Origin: Emiliania huxleyi CCMP1516 | Taxonomy: Eukaryota; Haptophyta; Isochrysidales; Noelaerhabdaceae | Length of the DNA stretch: 64,000 nt | Direction of reading: 5' to 3' | Assembly (NCBI RefSeq): GCF_000372725.1 | Contig: NW_005200951.1 | Coordinates: 76,986-140,985, forward strand | Shown here: one piece after another, positions 1-9,013 of the stretch | How the letters are laid out: the number at the start of each line of letters is the position of its first letter | Position numbering within the stretch: the stretch's first letter is position 1 | Notes under the pieces: generated by a model | What the model was told of the DNA's origin: nothing | What the model saw: only the letters and a program-made list of their open reading frames with translations | Databases searched by the model: none | Made by a program: the position numbers and the translations under genes

Positions 1-1387
1 GGGCGGCGGCGACCCACACGCGCCGCGGCTGGACATGCCCCTCGAGCGCCTGATGCGAGAGACTGCAGACTGGTGCACAGCGACACCAGCGATTGGCTGC
101 CGCCCTCGGCCTCGAGCGCCGTCTCAAGGGCCGGGCAGACCAGGACGGTGAGCGAGAGGAGGAAGGCCTGCGGGGGTTGGGGTTGGTGTGTGGGGGGGGG
201 GGGGGGTGAGGGGAGGATGAGGGTGAGGTGAGGGTGAGGGGGTGGTGAGGGGAGGGGAGGGGAAGGGGGAAGGTGGGGGAGGGGAGGGGAGGGGAGCGGA
301 GCGGAGGGGAGGGGAGGGGAGGGGGACGGCAGCGAGAGAGCAGGAGGCCTGCACGCCCGCCGGCGACGTCTCCAGCGCCGCCGCCTGCGCGACACGTGCC
401 GGGCTGGTGAAGCCTCTGGGGGGGAAGCCTCTGAGATTGGCCGAGATTGGCCGAGATTGGCCGAGATTGGCCGAGAGTGGAGGAGCCGTCGGCGCCGAGA
501 GGAGCCGAGAGGAGCCGAGAGGAGCCGAGAGGAGCCGAGAGGCGCCTGCACCACGTACCCCAGCGCCATCCACACGCCGACCTCGACTCCGCTCGCTACG
601 AGCGGCAGGCTCAGCAGCCGCGGCCGCCGCTTCGCCGCGAGCAGCAGCGCCGGGGCGAGGACGGAGCCGCAAAGCGCGAAGCGGAGGAGTGCGCCTGGAG
701 GAGGCAGCGAGGGTGGGGTGGTGAGGGTGGGGTGGTGAGAGTGGGGTGGTGAGGATGTGGTGAGGATGTGGTGAGGATGCAGTGAGGATGGTGGTAGCGA
801 GGGATGGCGCAGTGAGTAGTCAGGACGGGGCAGGCGGGCTGGCGTCCACCGAGCGACGGCGCTCCCACCCACTCGTCGAGCAGCTTGACCGACGCGTAGT
901 TGGAGCCGTAGACAAGTGCGACGCAGCCCAGCAGCAGCCTCGCCGCGCCGACGCCGAGGGAGACGGTCTCTTCGGAGAGGACGATCGCTAGCTTCTCACC
1001 TCGCAGCGCCGCCTCGGACGCCGCGGCTTCCTCCTCGGCGGCCGCCCAGGAGAGCTCGGCCGCGAGGAGCGATGACGCGTCGTCACTGATGGCGAAGGTC
1101 CTCTCTAGCTGCTCCTTGACCGACGACTGCTCCCTCTCCAGCTGCTTCTTGACCGAGGACTGCCTGTCCACCTCTCGGGTCGGGACCCGGCCGTGCACAA
1201 GTGCGTCAGGAGGCGAGCGTTTCGACGCGAGCCACACTGCCGGCGAGCTTGGCCCCGCTTCCTGGTCGGCGCGCTCTTGGAGCGTGCAGGCGCACCGAGC
1301 CGGCCGATGCAGTGCTGGCAGGCGCGGAGGCGAGATTGCGGCAACCGAGAGCACAAGGAAAGGCACTAGCGTCATCACTGCCGCCAT
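1..1387 (-). CDS. EamA/DMT-family membrane transporter, 5' part (runs off the left edge)
   Basis: Probable drug/metabolite-transporter (EamA) protein, likely a plastid or endomembrane solute carrier. The ATG at 1387 opens a hydrophobic leader (MAAVMTLVPFLVLSV) and an Arg/Ala-rich stretch, as in a signal-plus-transit peptide. The first transmembrane segment follows (LLLGCVALVYGSNYASVKLL), then RFALCGSVLAP, ALGYVVQ, LETSPAGVQ and AFLLSLTVLVCP, in EamA order. Exons that restore this order: 1387-850, 694-546, 384-349 and 167 to the edge. Introns are 849-695 (GT-AG), 545-385 (GC-AG) and 348-168 (GC-AG). The last is bounded by similar copies of the AG|GCCTnCTGCTCTCTCGCT-type exon start. The G-rich block 175-320 and the GAGATTGGCC/GGAGCCGA repeats at 425-545 are intronic. 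The family call is fairly secure; the substrate is unknown and the C-terminal repeat lies outside the window. Confidence 0.75.
425..545. repeat. Intronic minisatellite (GAGATTGGCC then GGAGCCGA units)
   Basis: Five or so GAGATTGGCC-type units pass into GGAGCCGAGA units. Both carry the CCGAGA (CTCGG) core found in introns across the window. Most of it lies inside the transporter intron 545-385. Confidence 0.8.
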
Positions 1388-1559
1388 CAGCCTGCCATCA
1401 GCTGAGATGCACGAGCTTCGGCGCTGAAAAATTTTTTTTTGCCATATAGTTGTAAATTCTTTTGCGGGTATCGGCGTGTAGGAGCGGGACAAGATGACTA
1501 CATCAGCCAAGCCGCGGTTGCGCGGACGACCGATTGGCCTGTACACGTTATTCTTCAAA

Positions 1560-1745
1560 GAAAACCACCCCAAGGGAGGGATGGGAGGACGGCACGCCGC
1601 CACCACACAGGGATTTTAAGGAGAGGAGTGTGGTGCTAGCCGTCGCCCACCCTAACCCTTGGGCGTCTGCCTCTTCCTATCTCTCTTCGCAGTCCCTCGC
1701 CGATTCTCGCTGCAACCTTCAAGGCTTCATGCCACCTCGCGGTCG
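1560..1745 (+). repeat. Dispersed repeat family DR1, copy A
   Basis: Contains the landmarks CCAAGGGAGGGATGGGAGG, CGCCACCACACAGGG, ATTTTAAGGAGAGG, CTAGCCGTCGCCCACCC and TTCGCAGTC, ending near ATGCCACCTCGC at 1729. The same landmarks recur in the same order at 2105-2420 and 33590-33790, and partly at 47490-47585. Downstream to about 2050 I see only low-quality reading frames and no recognisable gene. Confidence 0.8.
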
Positions 1746-2104
1746 TCCCACTCTCGTCGCTCTCTCTCTTGTCGCTTCTTTCCTCGAGCTGTCGCGTCGC
1801 TCTCCTCTGCCTCGTCCTGCGACGGCGCCGCCGCCTGCCGATCCCTCGCTCTCGCTGCTTCTTGCGCCTTTTTCGGCGCAACTCTGCCCTCCTCGGTCCT
1901 CCTGGCGGCATATTTTGGCCCCTCGAGTTTATCGAGCTCTCCTCGCGCAAGGACGACTCTTCTGACGCCAACTCCGATCATTTGTCGCCAAGTCATATCG
2001 TTGCTCAGGTCCACTCTCGTGTCGGACACTTGTACCTCCACCCAGTTAGGTAATAAATAAATAGAGCAGTCATCTCCAGGGAGAGATGGGCGACGCACAC
2101 GAAC

Positions 2105-2420
2105 ACAGAGGGACAGTGCGCACCCCGCCCCCAGGGCGAAAAAGAAAAGAAAGAAAGAAAACAGACAGCCCCAAGGGAGGAAAAAGAAAGAAAGAAAGAA
2201 AACGGACAACCCAAGGGAGGGATAAAGAAAGAAAGAAAGAAAACACACAACCCAAGGGAGGGATGGGAGAACGGCACGCCGCCACCACACAGGGATTTTA
2301 AGGAGAGGAGGGTGTGATGCGCTAGCCGTCGCCCACCCTGGGGGGTCTGCCTCCTCGTATCTCTTTTCGCAGTCTCTCGCCGCTTCTCGCTGCAACCTTC
2401 ATGCCACCTCGCAAGGGAGG
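2105..2420 (+). repeat. Dispersed repeat family DR1, copy B with tandem AAAGAAAG units
   Basis: Three tandem units of roughly 40 bp (AAAGAAAGAAAGAAAACnnAC then CCCAAGGGAGG) precede the same core as copy A. It again ends at ATGCCACCTCGC (2401). Purine-rich on the + strand. The long hydrophobic minus-strand frames over it are artefacts of the repeat. Confidence 0.8.
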
Positions 2421-2529
2421 GATGGGATCAGTTAGGTCCGCGGTTAAAATTCTTTTGTCGCTGCGGTTCCATGTGCGGCGCGGCGTGTCGCCGCCTCATT
2501 CGCTCGCTCTCCGACCCTCCGCCTCGCGT

Positions 2530-2987
2530 CGCACAGGTCGCAGGACGAGTACGTCGCGCCGCCTGAGGTCGTCGCGGCGATCGAGGCCGGCGACGCGGAG
2601 CAGGTGAAGGCGCTCTTGACGCCGGCGCCCGAGGGGCTGTCCAAGTCGGTGCTGAAGAAGCTGGTGAAGCAGGCAGAGATCAACAAGAAGAAGCTCGACC
2701 AGGGCAAGGCCGTCGTCGCACCGCAGGCCCCGGCGGCCGCCAAGCCCGCGCCGTCACCGCCGCCCGCTGCCGCCACGCCGCCAGCAGCTGCCGCGGGCGG
2801 TGGCAGCGCTGACGACGAGAGTAGTCTCGTGGCCGCGCTGCTGGCGCAAATTGAGACGCTCGGCCTGCCGGCCGACGCCATGGCGACCCTGCAGCAGCAG
2901 CGCACCGCTCTCGCCGACGCCATCGCGCCGCACGTCAATGCGATGCGCAACAGGCACTACGTGCAAGGCTTCAACGCCCGAGGATGA
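2530..2987 (+). CDS. C-terminal exon of a Lys/Ala-rich protein, unrecognised
   Basis: After a plausible acceptor (CGCACAG, about 2538) an open frame reads EYVAPPEVVAAIEAGDAEQV, then LSKSVLKKLVKQAEINKKK. A Pro/Ala linker and a helical tail ending YVQGFNARG at a stop near 2987 follow. The Lys-rich LSKSxLKKLxKQ helix resembles extensions appended to eukaryotic aminoacyl-tRNA synthetases or their cofactors; that is a resemblance, not an assignment. Upstream exons were not found: 2401-2530 and the DR1 copy lie just before it, so the gene may be truncated by the repeat or start from the ATG at 2401. Confidence 0.4.
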
Positions 2988-3286
2988 GAGAGTTGAGAGA
3001 GATGCTGAGGCAAGAGGCGAGACGGACAGAGAGTGAGAGTTTAGGCGAGGTTTCTTCAAACATAAATTATGGTCGACCCCGGCGCCGAACGAATCCCGAG
3101 CGAGTCGCGTGCGAGAGCTGAGCGCCGGGCGTGCGTGAGCGCGCCGCGCGGGTGAGGCTGAGGGGACCCGCGGGAGCGGAGAGAAAAAGAGTGTGCAGCC
3201 CTGCAGCTAGAGCCCGCGTAGCCGTCGTGAGGTGGGCAGAGGCTCGTCTGGAAGCACAGCCCTGAGCTCCACTCTCCGCCGACTCT

Positions 3287-6200
3287 CAGCTCGGCGGGAG
3301 CTGGACCGGCTCGGCGCACGCGAGCTCGACCTCCGCCTCGTCCACCGAGTCGGGCTCGAGGAGGAAGCGCGTCAGCCGCTCGCGCCGCACCGGCTCCATC
3401 AGCTCCTCGATGCGGGCCTCGACGCGCGCGCAATACTCGGCGGCGGACTCGGCGGCGTCCGCCTTCGGATTGTCGTGGCAGCCTTAGCTCTCCCTCAACG
3501 CATTCTTTTGTGATTCGGGCTCGGCGCTGCCTTTGAGAGCGTCTGCGCGAACCGAACGTTCGCGAGGCCCTCCGGCGACTCCTGCGGGAGATGCGAGCGG
3601 CGTGTCGTGGACATGTCTGGGAGAGGTCCGCTCGCGAAGCCCTCCGGCGGCTCCTCCGACTCGTGTGCGCGACAGCTCTCCAGGATGGCCTCGCCTGCAG
3701 AGGGGGAAGAGGTGTCTTCGACGCGGATCCCTCCTAAGGGAATGTGCAGGGGGGCGAGCGGTGTCTTCGAGGTGTCTGGGAAGTGAAGGGGGCAAGAGGT
3801 GCCCTCGACGCGGGTGGTCCCTCCAAAGGGAAGTGTCTGGGAAATGTCTTGGGGGAGAGAGCTAGCCTCGAGGAGGGCGATCGCCGAAGCGAGTGAGCTG
3901 TCTCTCCGCTGTCTCTCCGCTGGATCTCCGCTGTCTCTCGGCTGGATCTCGGCTAGATCTCGGCTGGGTCTCGCCGAAACGCGTGAGCATCCCCTCCCCC
4001 ATCTCAACCACAACCACCGCTCGGCTGCGCTCGAAACGCGACGTCGGCGCCTTGCCCACACAACAAGGAGTCACTCCTTGAGCATGAGTAACCTCTCATG
4101 CGCACACAACAGTGAAGCACTAAGTCATCACTTCTCACGCGCGACGGCGGCGCCTTCTCACGCGCGGAGCAGACGCGCAGCAGCGAGCGGACGGCGCCTA
4201 GTCTCGCGTCCTCTAAAGGCTGCGTCGCGGGCCTCGCGAGCAACAACCGCAGCAGCGCGCGGGGCGGCGCTTATGTAGTCGACGGGGGCGGTGAGGTGCT
4301 TGGCCCAGTAGGCGGGGTCCGCCGCCTCCTCCTCGCTCACCACGTCGCCCGTCACCGACGAGACCCACGGGCAGCTCGGCCGGCGCGGCCTGCAGCGACT
4401 CGTGTCACGAGTCAGGCCGACCTTGTGCGGGTGGGACGCCTCGCGGGGCACAGCTCGGGTAATCTCGGGTAATCTCGGGTAATCTCGGGTAATCTCCTCA
4501 CGGGGCACAGCTCGGCCAAACGCGGCCTGTGCCGCCGGTAGAGCTCCGCCGCCCGGGCCGCGAGTGCCGGCGCGAGCTGCGCCATCGCAGGGGAGTGGTC
4601 GGCGTGCGTCGCCGCGACGCGAGTCACCTTTAGTGGAAAAGAGGCAACCATGCAGAAGGAGGACCAGTCAGAGTGGGGCGTGTGTCGCCGCAGCGCGACT
4701 CACCTTGGTGCCCGGAGGCAGCCGCTTCACCGCCGCGGAGATGGCGGCCCACTCGCCGGAGATCACGACCTAACAGCCGGCAGGGGCGGGCCGCATGAGC
4801 AGGAAGGCGTGTAGCCGGCGGCCGTACTCGCCACCACAACCGACCGACGTAGGCCCGTTCAAGCAAGCGACGGCCGCCCGCCCCGCCACGCCGGCCTCGT
4901 GTACAGCGCGCCTCGCCGCCTCTGGAGACGCGCGCACAGACATCATCGCACCTCGCGACGGGCTCTCCGCCATCAGCCGGCCGCGCCTACGATCGCACCA
5001 TTGTTGTCTCAATGTCGTGCAGAGGGCTGTGCGAGCCTGGCGATCAGCCGGCCGCGCCTACGATCGCACCATTGTTGTCTCAATGTCGTGCAGAGGGCTG
5101 TGCGAGCCTGGCGATCAGCCGGCCGCGCCTACGATCGCACCATTGGTGTCTCAATGTCGTGCAGAGGGCTGTGCGAGCCTGGCGATCAGCCGGCCGCGCC
5201 TACGATCGCACCATTGGTGTCTCAATGTCGTGCAGAGGGCTGTGCGAGCCTGGCGATCAGCCGGCCGCGCCTACGATCGCACCATTGGTGTCTCAATGTC
5301 GTGCAGAGGGCTGTGCGAGCCTGGCGATCAGCCGGCCGCGCTCGCACACGAGAGCGGCCGCCGTGGCGCAGTCCAGCGCGCCCGAGAAGACGGCGGCGAC
5401 GTACTCGCCGAGCGAGTGGCCTGAGCACAGTGTGGCTACCCGTCTCCGTCTCCTTCTCCTTCTTATTGTCATCACTCCCCCCGAGCGAGTGGCCTGAACA
5501 CAAGCTCGTCTGGTGGAGGGACAGCTGTCTCTTCTGCTGCGCGACGGACGCTCCGAACGGCGTGGCCGACGACGGCGCACGGCGTGCAATACTTAGCGCC
5601 GGGCTCGCAGGCGGCCCAGAGCCGCCCCAGCGCGTACCTACGGGGGACGTGTCGTGGACGTGCCGTGGGCGTGCCGCGGCCCGGCAGGCGGCCCGACGCA
5701 GCAGAGGCCGCACTCGAGCGCAAAGAGGGAGAGGAGGGCGTACCTACGTGCATGCACACGTCCGTGCCACGTCCGTGTCCTGCTCGCGGGCGGGAGAGGG
5801 GGAGGAGGAGGCGCACTGCGGCTGCTGGATGGCCTACAGAGACAAGACATCGGAGTCAAGACAGGACACGACACCGGTGGAAGAGCGCCGCGGCTGCTCG
5901 ATGACCTCGGCGTACATCGGCTCGTCGATCTCGGCCGGGTAAAGCACCTGCAGCAGCGGCTGCGGCAGCAGCGGCTCGGTGCAGCCGCTCACCTCGTCGA
6001 TCGCGGCGCGAAAGACGGGATGCGCCTGCGGGCACGTGTCAGGGACCCCGTGTCATGGACGTGTCAGGGACATGCTTTGGGAGAGGGGAGGGAGAGCGTG
6101 TCGCGCCTCGTACAGCGGGCGCCCAATGTTGATGCGCTGCCAGCCGAGCGGAGGGAAGGCGAAGACGACGCCGACCGACTCGACGGGGCCGTGCCGTGCC

Positions 6201-6569
6201 AGCTTCTCCTCGTCGCTCTCCTCCTTGAGCGGGTGGTACTTTCCGTCCTTTGGGCTGACGGTGAGGTAGACTGGGTATTGCGTGCCGTTGGCAAAGACCA
6301 CGTGCTCCGCGTCGTGCGGTTCCGTCCCGTCGGGTCGCCAGACGCCGTCCGTCCAGAGGTGCCGCGTCCCGCCGAACGTATCCGCCTCGCTCTCCACAAT
6401 CATCGCTGGAAGCTTTCCAGATTCCTCGGCGTCGTCCGACGGCGAGTCGGGCGGCGAGTCGGACGGCGCGCTCCGCGCAGGCTGAAGGAAGACCGGCGGC
6501 CGAGCGCCCTCTTCGTAAGTGCCGTCGGTGACGTCGGCGAGCACCTCGATGGGGGCCACGGGCGGCATC
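3287..6569 (-). CDS. Acyltransferase (PKS/FAS AT-type) protein, intron-rich
   Basis: Malonyl/acyl-CoA:ACP acyltransferase-like protein, read right to left. VGVVFAFPPLGWQRI stands where the family has GQGSQ. It is followed by PVFRAAIDE, YALGRLWAA, AVVG joined to HSLGEYVAAVFSGAL (catalytic Ser), GAMMSVRA, VVISGEWAAI, ATHADHSPAM (catalytic His), SSVTGD and DPAYWAKHL. The C-terminal exon ends EPVQLPPS with the stop at 3287-3289. Predicted introns include 5566-5421, 5341-4987, 4703-4628 and 4526-4390; several have GC donors and flanking exon duplicates. The N-terminal 150 or so residues (acidic, no known fold) start at ATG 6569 or upstream. No ketosynthase or carrier domain is adjacent, so a trans-acting AT or lone FAS acyltransferase is inferred. 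The blurred GQGSQ motif leaves activity open. Confidence 0.72.
3897..3976. repeat. Intronic CTCCGCTG/CTCGGCTG minisatellite
   Basis: Alternating TCTCTCCGCTG and TCTCGGCTGGA units lie in the intronic stretch between the last exon (3287-3483) and the DPAYW exon of the acyltransferase gene. They share the CTCGG-core family. Confidence 0.75.
4455..4500. repeat. Intronic CTCGGGTAAT tandem repeat
   Basis: Four direct CTCGGGTAAT units inside the predicted GC-AG intron 4526-4390 of the acyltransferase gene. Confidence 0.85.
4970..5340. repeat. 71-bp tandem repeat, about 5.2 copies, inside an intron
   Basis: Unit starts occur at 4970, 5041, 5112, 5183, 5254 and 5325, an exact 71-bp period. Units are nearly identical, with a T/G variant in CCATTGTTG/CCATTGGTG. 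Read on the gene strand, each unit ends with TAG and the next begins GCGCGGCCGGCTGAT, a copy of the exon boundary. The predicted intron 5341-4987 is 355 nt, exactly five units. Confidence 0.95.
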
Positions 6570-7022
6570 GAACCGGGCGTTGGGTAGGTCCTACAGGGCA
6601 CTTGATGCCAGAGCTTCCCAGCCCCGGATACTGTCCCGTTTTGCTGTTCACAGAGTCGTTCACAGCTAGCGACGGCCTCTGCGGCAAAGTCAAACAACCC
6701 CACCTGGCCTACCTACCTACCTACCACCGCAGCAAACCTTCGGCTCCCTCTCAGAGGCTCGCCGCGCCCGTGCGGCGCGCCGAGGCGGCGCCGAGGCCGG
6801 CGCCTTGCACCCACAACTGACCGCCCTGCGGCCCCTGCGCAGGCGTACCACAGGCGTCGCTCAAAAAGCGACGCCGGGTGTGGGCTGCTCCCTTGACCCG
6901 TCACCCGCCGCGCCCTCGACCGGCCGCCTCACCGCTCACGGAGCGCTCGGCTGCTCGCCGCCGCCGCTGCGCCGCCGCCGCGCGTCCCGCGCCGCCACGG
7001 CCCACGCATGCCCCTTGCCCTG

Positions 7023-7095
7023 ACGCGCGCGCTCTGCGGCAGAGCGCGCGTCTGTCACAGACGGAGCAGCGACCGCGCCAGCGGTCGCTGCTCCG
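7023..7095. repeat. Two strong hairpins (inverted repeats)
   Basis: CGGAGCAGCGACCGC (7062-7076) and its exact reverse complement (7081-7095) enclose GCCA, a 15-bp perfect stem. Just upstream, GCGCGCTCTGC and GCAGAGCGCGC (about 7025-7050) form a second hairpin, and GCGTCGCT/AGCGACGC (6856-6876) a third. The stretch 6700-7190 otherwise shows no convincing coding region and may hold the acyltransferase upstream region. Confidence 0.7.
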
Positions 7096-7197
7096 CCCCT
7101 CCGTCGCGCGCGCCGCGCGCGCGCTGCCGCCGCCGCCGCCGCCGCCCCCTCCTCGCCGTCTTCCCAACCCCTACCCTCTGTTGCCCGCACGCGCGAG

Positions 7198-7606
7198 CCC
7201 TAGTCTGGCCGATTTTTTTGCGGTATCTTGATTTATCTCTCCATATCTGACCGTATCCCGCCATATCCCGCCATATCCCGCCATATCCCGCCATATCTCG
7301 CCATATCCGGCCGCAGAGCGCGACGGCAAAAAAAGAAACTTAGACGTCGCGTGCGCTCGAAAAGGGGAGAATGATATGTGCTCGACAAGCGGGGCCGTCG
7401 AAGCGCGAAGTTCGCCCGTCGCGTCCGATTTGCGGTTTCACGCTTCCCGGACGTTGTCGTGAACACATCGTGGGGGCTCCGTATCTCATCATATCCGCGT
7501 GTATCTCCCGGTATCCCGCCATATCCCGCCATGTCCCGCCATATCCCGCCATATCCCGCCATATCCCGCCGCGCGGATACCGCGAAAAAAATCGGCCAGA
7601 CTAGGG
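7198..7606. mobile_element. MITE-like element with 30-bp terminal inverted repeats
   Basis: CCCTAGTCTGGCCGATTTTT at 7198 and its reverse complement ending at 7606 extend to about 30 bp, matching except for one inserted base. Similarity continues weakly outward to about 7190 and 7614. Each half holds an array of direct CGCCATATCC units (7257-7310 and 7515-7567). The centre (7320-7500) has no protein signal. Size and structure suit a non-autonomous DNA transposon or an introner-like insertion. No clear target-site duplication was found. Confidence 0.7.
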
Positions 7607-7613
7607 ATCGCGC

Positions 7614-8113
7614 GCGCCGCGCGCTGCGCGCCCCCGCCCCCGCCCCCGCTCCCAAGCGCCCCTTCCCCGGTAGGTGTGCGTAGAAAGTGGAACCAATCGA
7701 GAGGTGCAGGTGGCAGAAGGAGAAGCCGCCGTGTGTATGACACATATTGCGGCACGTGAGTGAGACAGACGGCCCCGCCGCGCGCGCGCGCAAGCGCAAC
7801 AGGCGTTTTTTATGCAAACAGCAAACGGGACGGCCTGCGCAGCCTCTAACTATTTGTGACTTTGGTTGTGCAGGGCAACGCCTCCTTCTCTCAGCATCGG
7901 CTGGCATGTCATCGCCAGCGTGTACACGTGTACACTACGTAATACCCCGGCTCCATCGTACGACTGTAGCCGCTACTGCTGCTGCCGACCGCTGTAGCCT
8001 GCACCACTCGCGTATCTGCGACATGGTGAGCAGGCCGCGAACCCCCGCGCTGCTGGGCAAACCGCCAAGCCGGGCGCGCGTTGCGCGCCAACAGTGTGCC
8101 GTCTCACTCACAG
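7614..8113. other. Intergenic, no gene seen
   Basis: GC-rich DNA with CCCCCG runs. Weak reading frames on both strands lack any recognisable domain or composition bias typical of coding sequence. Confidence 0.5.
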
Positions 8114-8851
8114 TCACAGCTCCAGCTTCCGGCCTCCGCCTCGGTAGCCGATGACCGACACAACGGCGTTGATGTCCATCGCGTCGTCGAGCGCCTTCCA
8201 CCCGCTGCTCGTCACGGAGGGACTCTGAATCTCGAGCTTCTCGAGGACTCGGTTCGTTTGCAGCGCCTCCGCCAGCGCCACCGCGCCCGCGTCCCCCACC
8301 GCGTTGTTGCCGAGGTCGAGGAGCGCGAGCGCCGGGTGGTGCGTGAGCGAGCGCGCGAGCGCGACGGCGCCGCTCTCGCCGATGGAGGCGGAACGCAGCT
8401 GCAGACCTGTCAGCACCGCACTGCTCGAGAGCAGTTGCGCAAGGCTCGCCGCGCCCTCGTCTCCGATTTTCGTTCCGCGCACGTCCAGGTCCGTGAGCGC
8501 CGGATGCGAGGCGATGGCGCCAACCACCGCCGCCCCAAGCGGGTTCTCTCGGTAGCGCAGCGAGTACAGATTGCGGTTGTGCTTGAGGGCCTCGGCCAGG
8601 GCTAGCGCGTCCGCCTCGTCGAATCCGTTGTCACGAAGCGACAGAAACCGGAGGTTGCTCTCAGAGCCGACGAGCGCCACGATTTTGTACACCTCTGGTT
8701 TGCTGAGCTTGTCGAAGTCAAGAACAATAGTCTTGCAGTCTTTTAGCGAACCTGCCATATCGCGCTTTTTGCACTTGGATCTCTGCCCGGCGGCGTTCCC
8801 GGCCGCCGCGAAGAGGGCGACGCAAAGCAGGCGCGGAACGAGAGGCGCCAT
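8114..8851 (-). CDS. Secreted leucine-rich-repeat (ribonuclease-inhibitor-like) protein
   Basis: Single-exon 245-aa protein from ATG 8851. A hydrophobic N-terminus (residues 1-21, ending AAAGNAAG) is a likely signal peptide, so the product is probably secreted or endomembrane. From about residue 45 come six RNI-type repeats of 26-28 residues with the L-x-x-L-x-L-x-x-N/G-x-I-G pattern (LRFLSLRDNGFDEADALALA, LTDLDVRGTKIGDEGAASLA, LALLDLGNNAVGDAGAVALA). The C-terminus is short and basic. A protein-protein interaction role is inferred; no partner is indicated. It has no intron, unlike the acyltransferase gene to its left. Confidence 0.85.
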   Translation of the reverse strand: MAPLVPRLLCVALFAAAGNAAGQRSKCKKRDMAGSLKDCKTIVLDFDKLSKPEVYKIVALVGSESNLRFLSLRDNGFDEADALALAEALKHNRNLYSLRYRENPLGAAVVGAIASHPALTDLDVRGTKIGDEGAASLAQLLSSSAVLTGLQLRSASIGESGAVALARSLTHHPALALLDLGNNAVGDAGAVALAEALQTNRVLEKLEIQSPSVTSSGWKALDDAMDINAVVSVIGYRGGGRKLEL

Positions 8852-9013
8852 TTGTTGCTACTTGAGGGGCGACGGAGCTCCGTCGCCACAGGCCGAGCAC
8901 AGGCCACAGGGCACCTTTCAGGCAACGGGAAGAAACAGAGCGAGACAAAAAGAATTTTTGTACCGCTAAAGCCGCGGTCGGAACAGGGCGAGTGCGAGCG
9001 TGGAGCAAGGTCT

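Noticed and set aside
2005-2395. Hydrophobic minus-strand ORFs (SLGLSVFFLSFF type) as a membrane protein
   Set aside because: They are the reverse reading of the AAAGAAAG/CCAAGGGAGG repeat and appear at every DR1 copy.
4970-5340. Regular 71-bp array as a CRISPR-like array
   Set aside because: Units are contiguous without unique spacers, lie inside a eukaryotic gene and match intron borders.
5409-5501. Two copies of GHSL-type sequence as tandem active sites
   Set aside because: Only the 5409-5428 copy continues into EYVAAVFSGAL; the other (5482-5501) is an intronic border duplicate.
4795-5942. Long + strand ORFs (160-350 aa) over the acyltransferase gene
   Set aside because: Shadows created by the 71-bp array; the minus strand carries conserved AT motifs.
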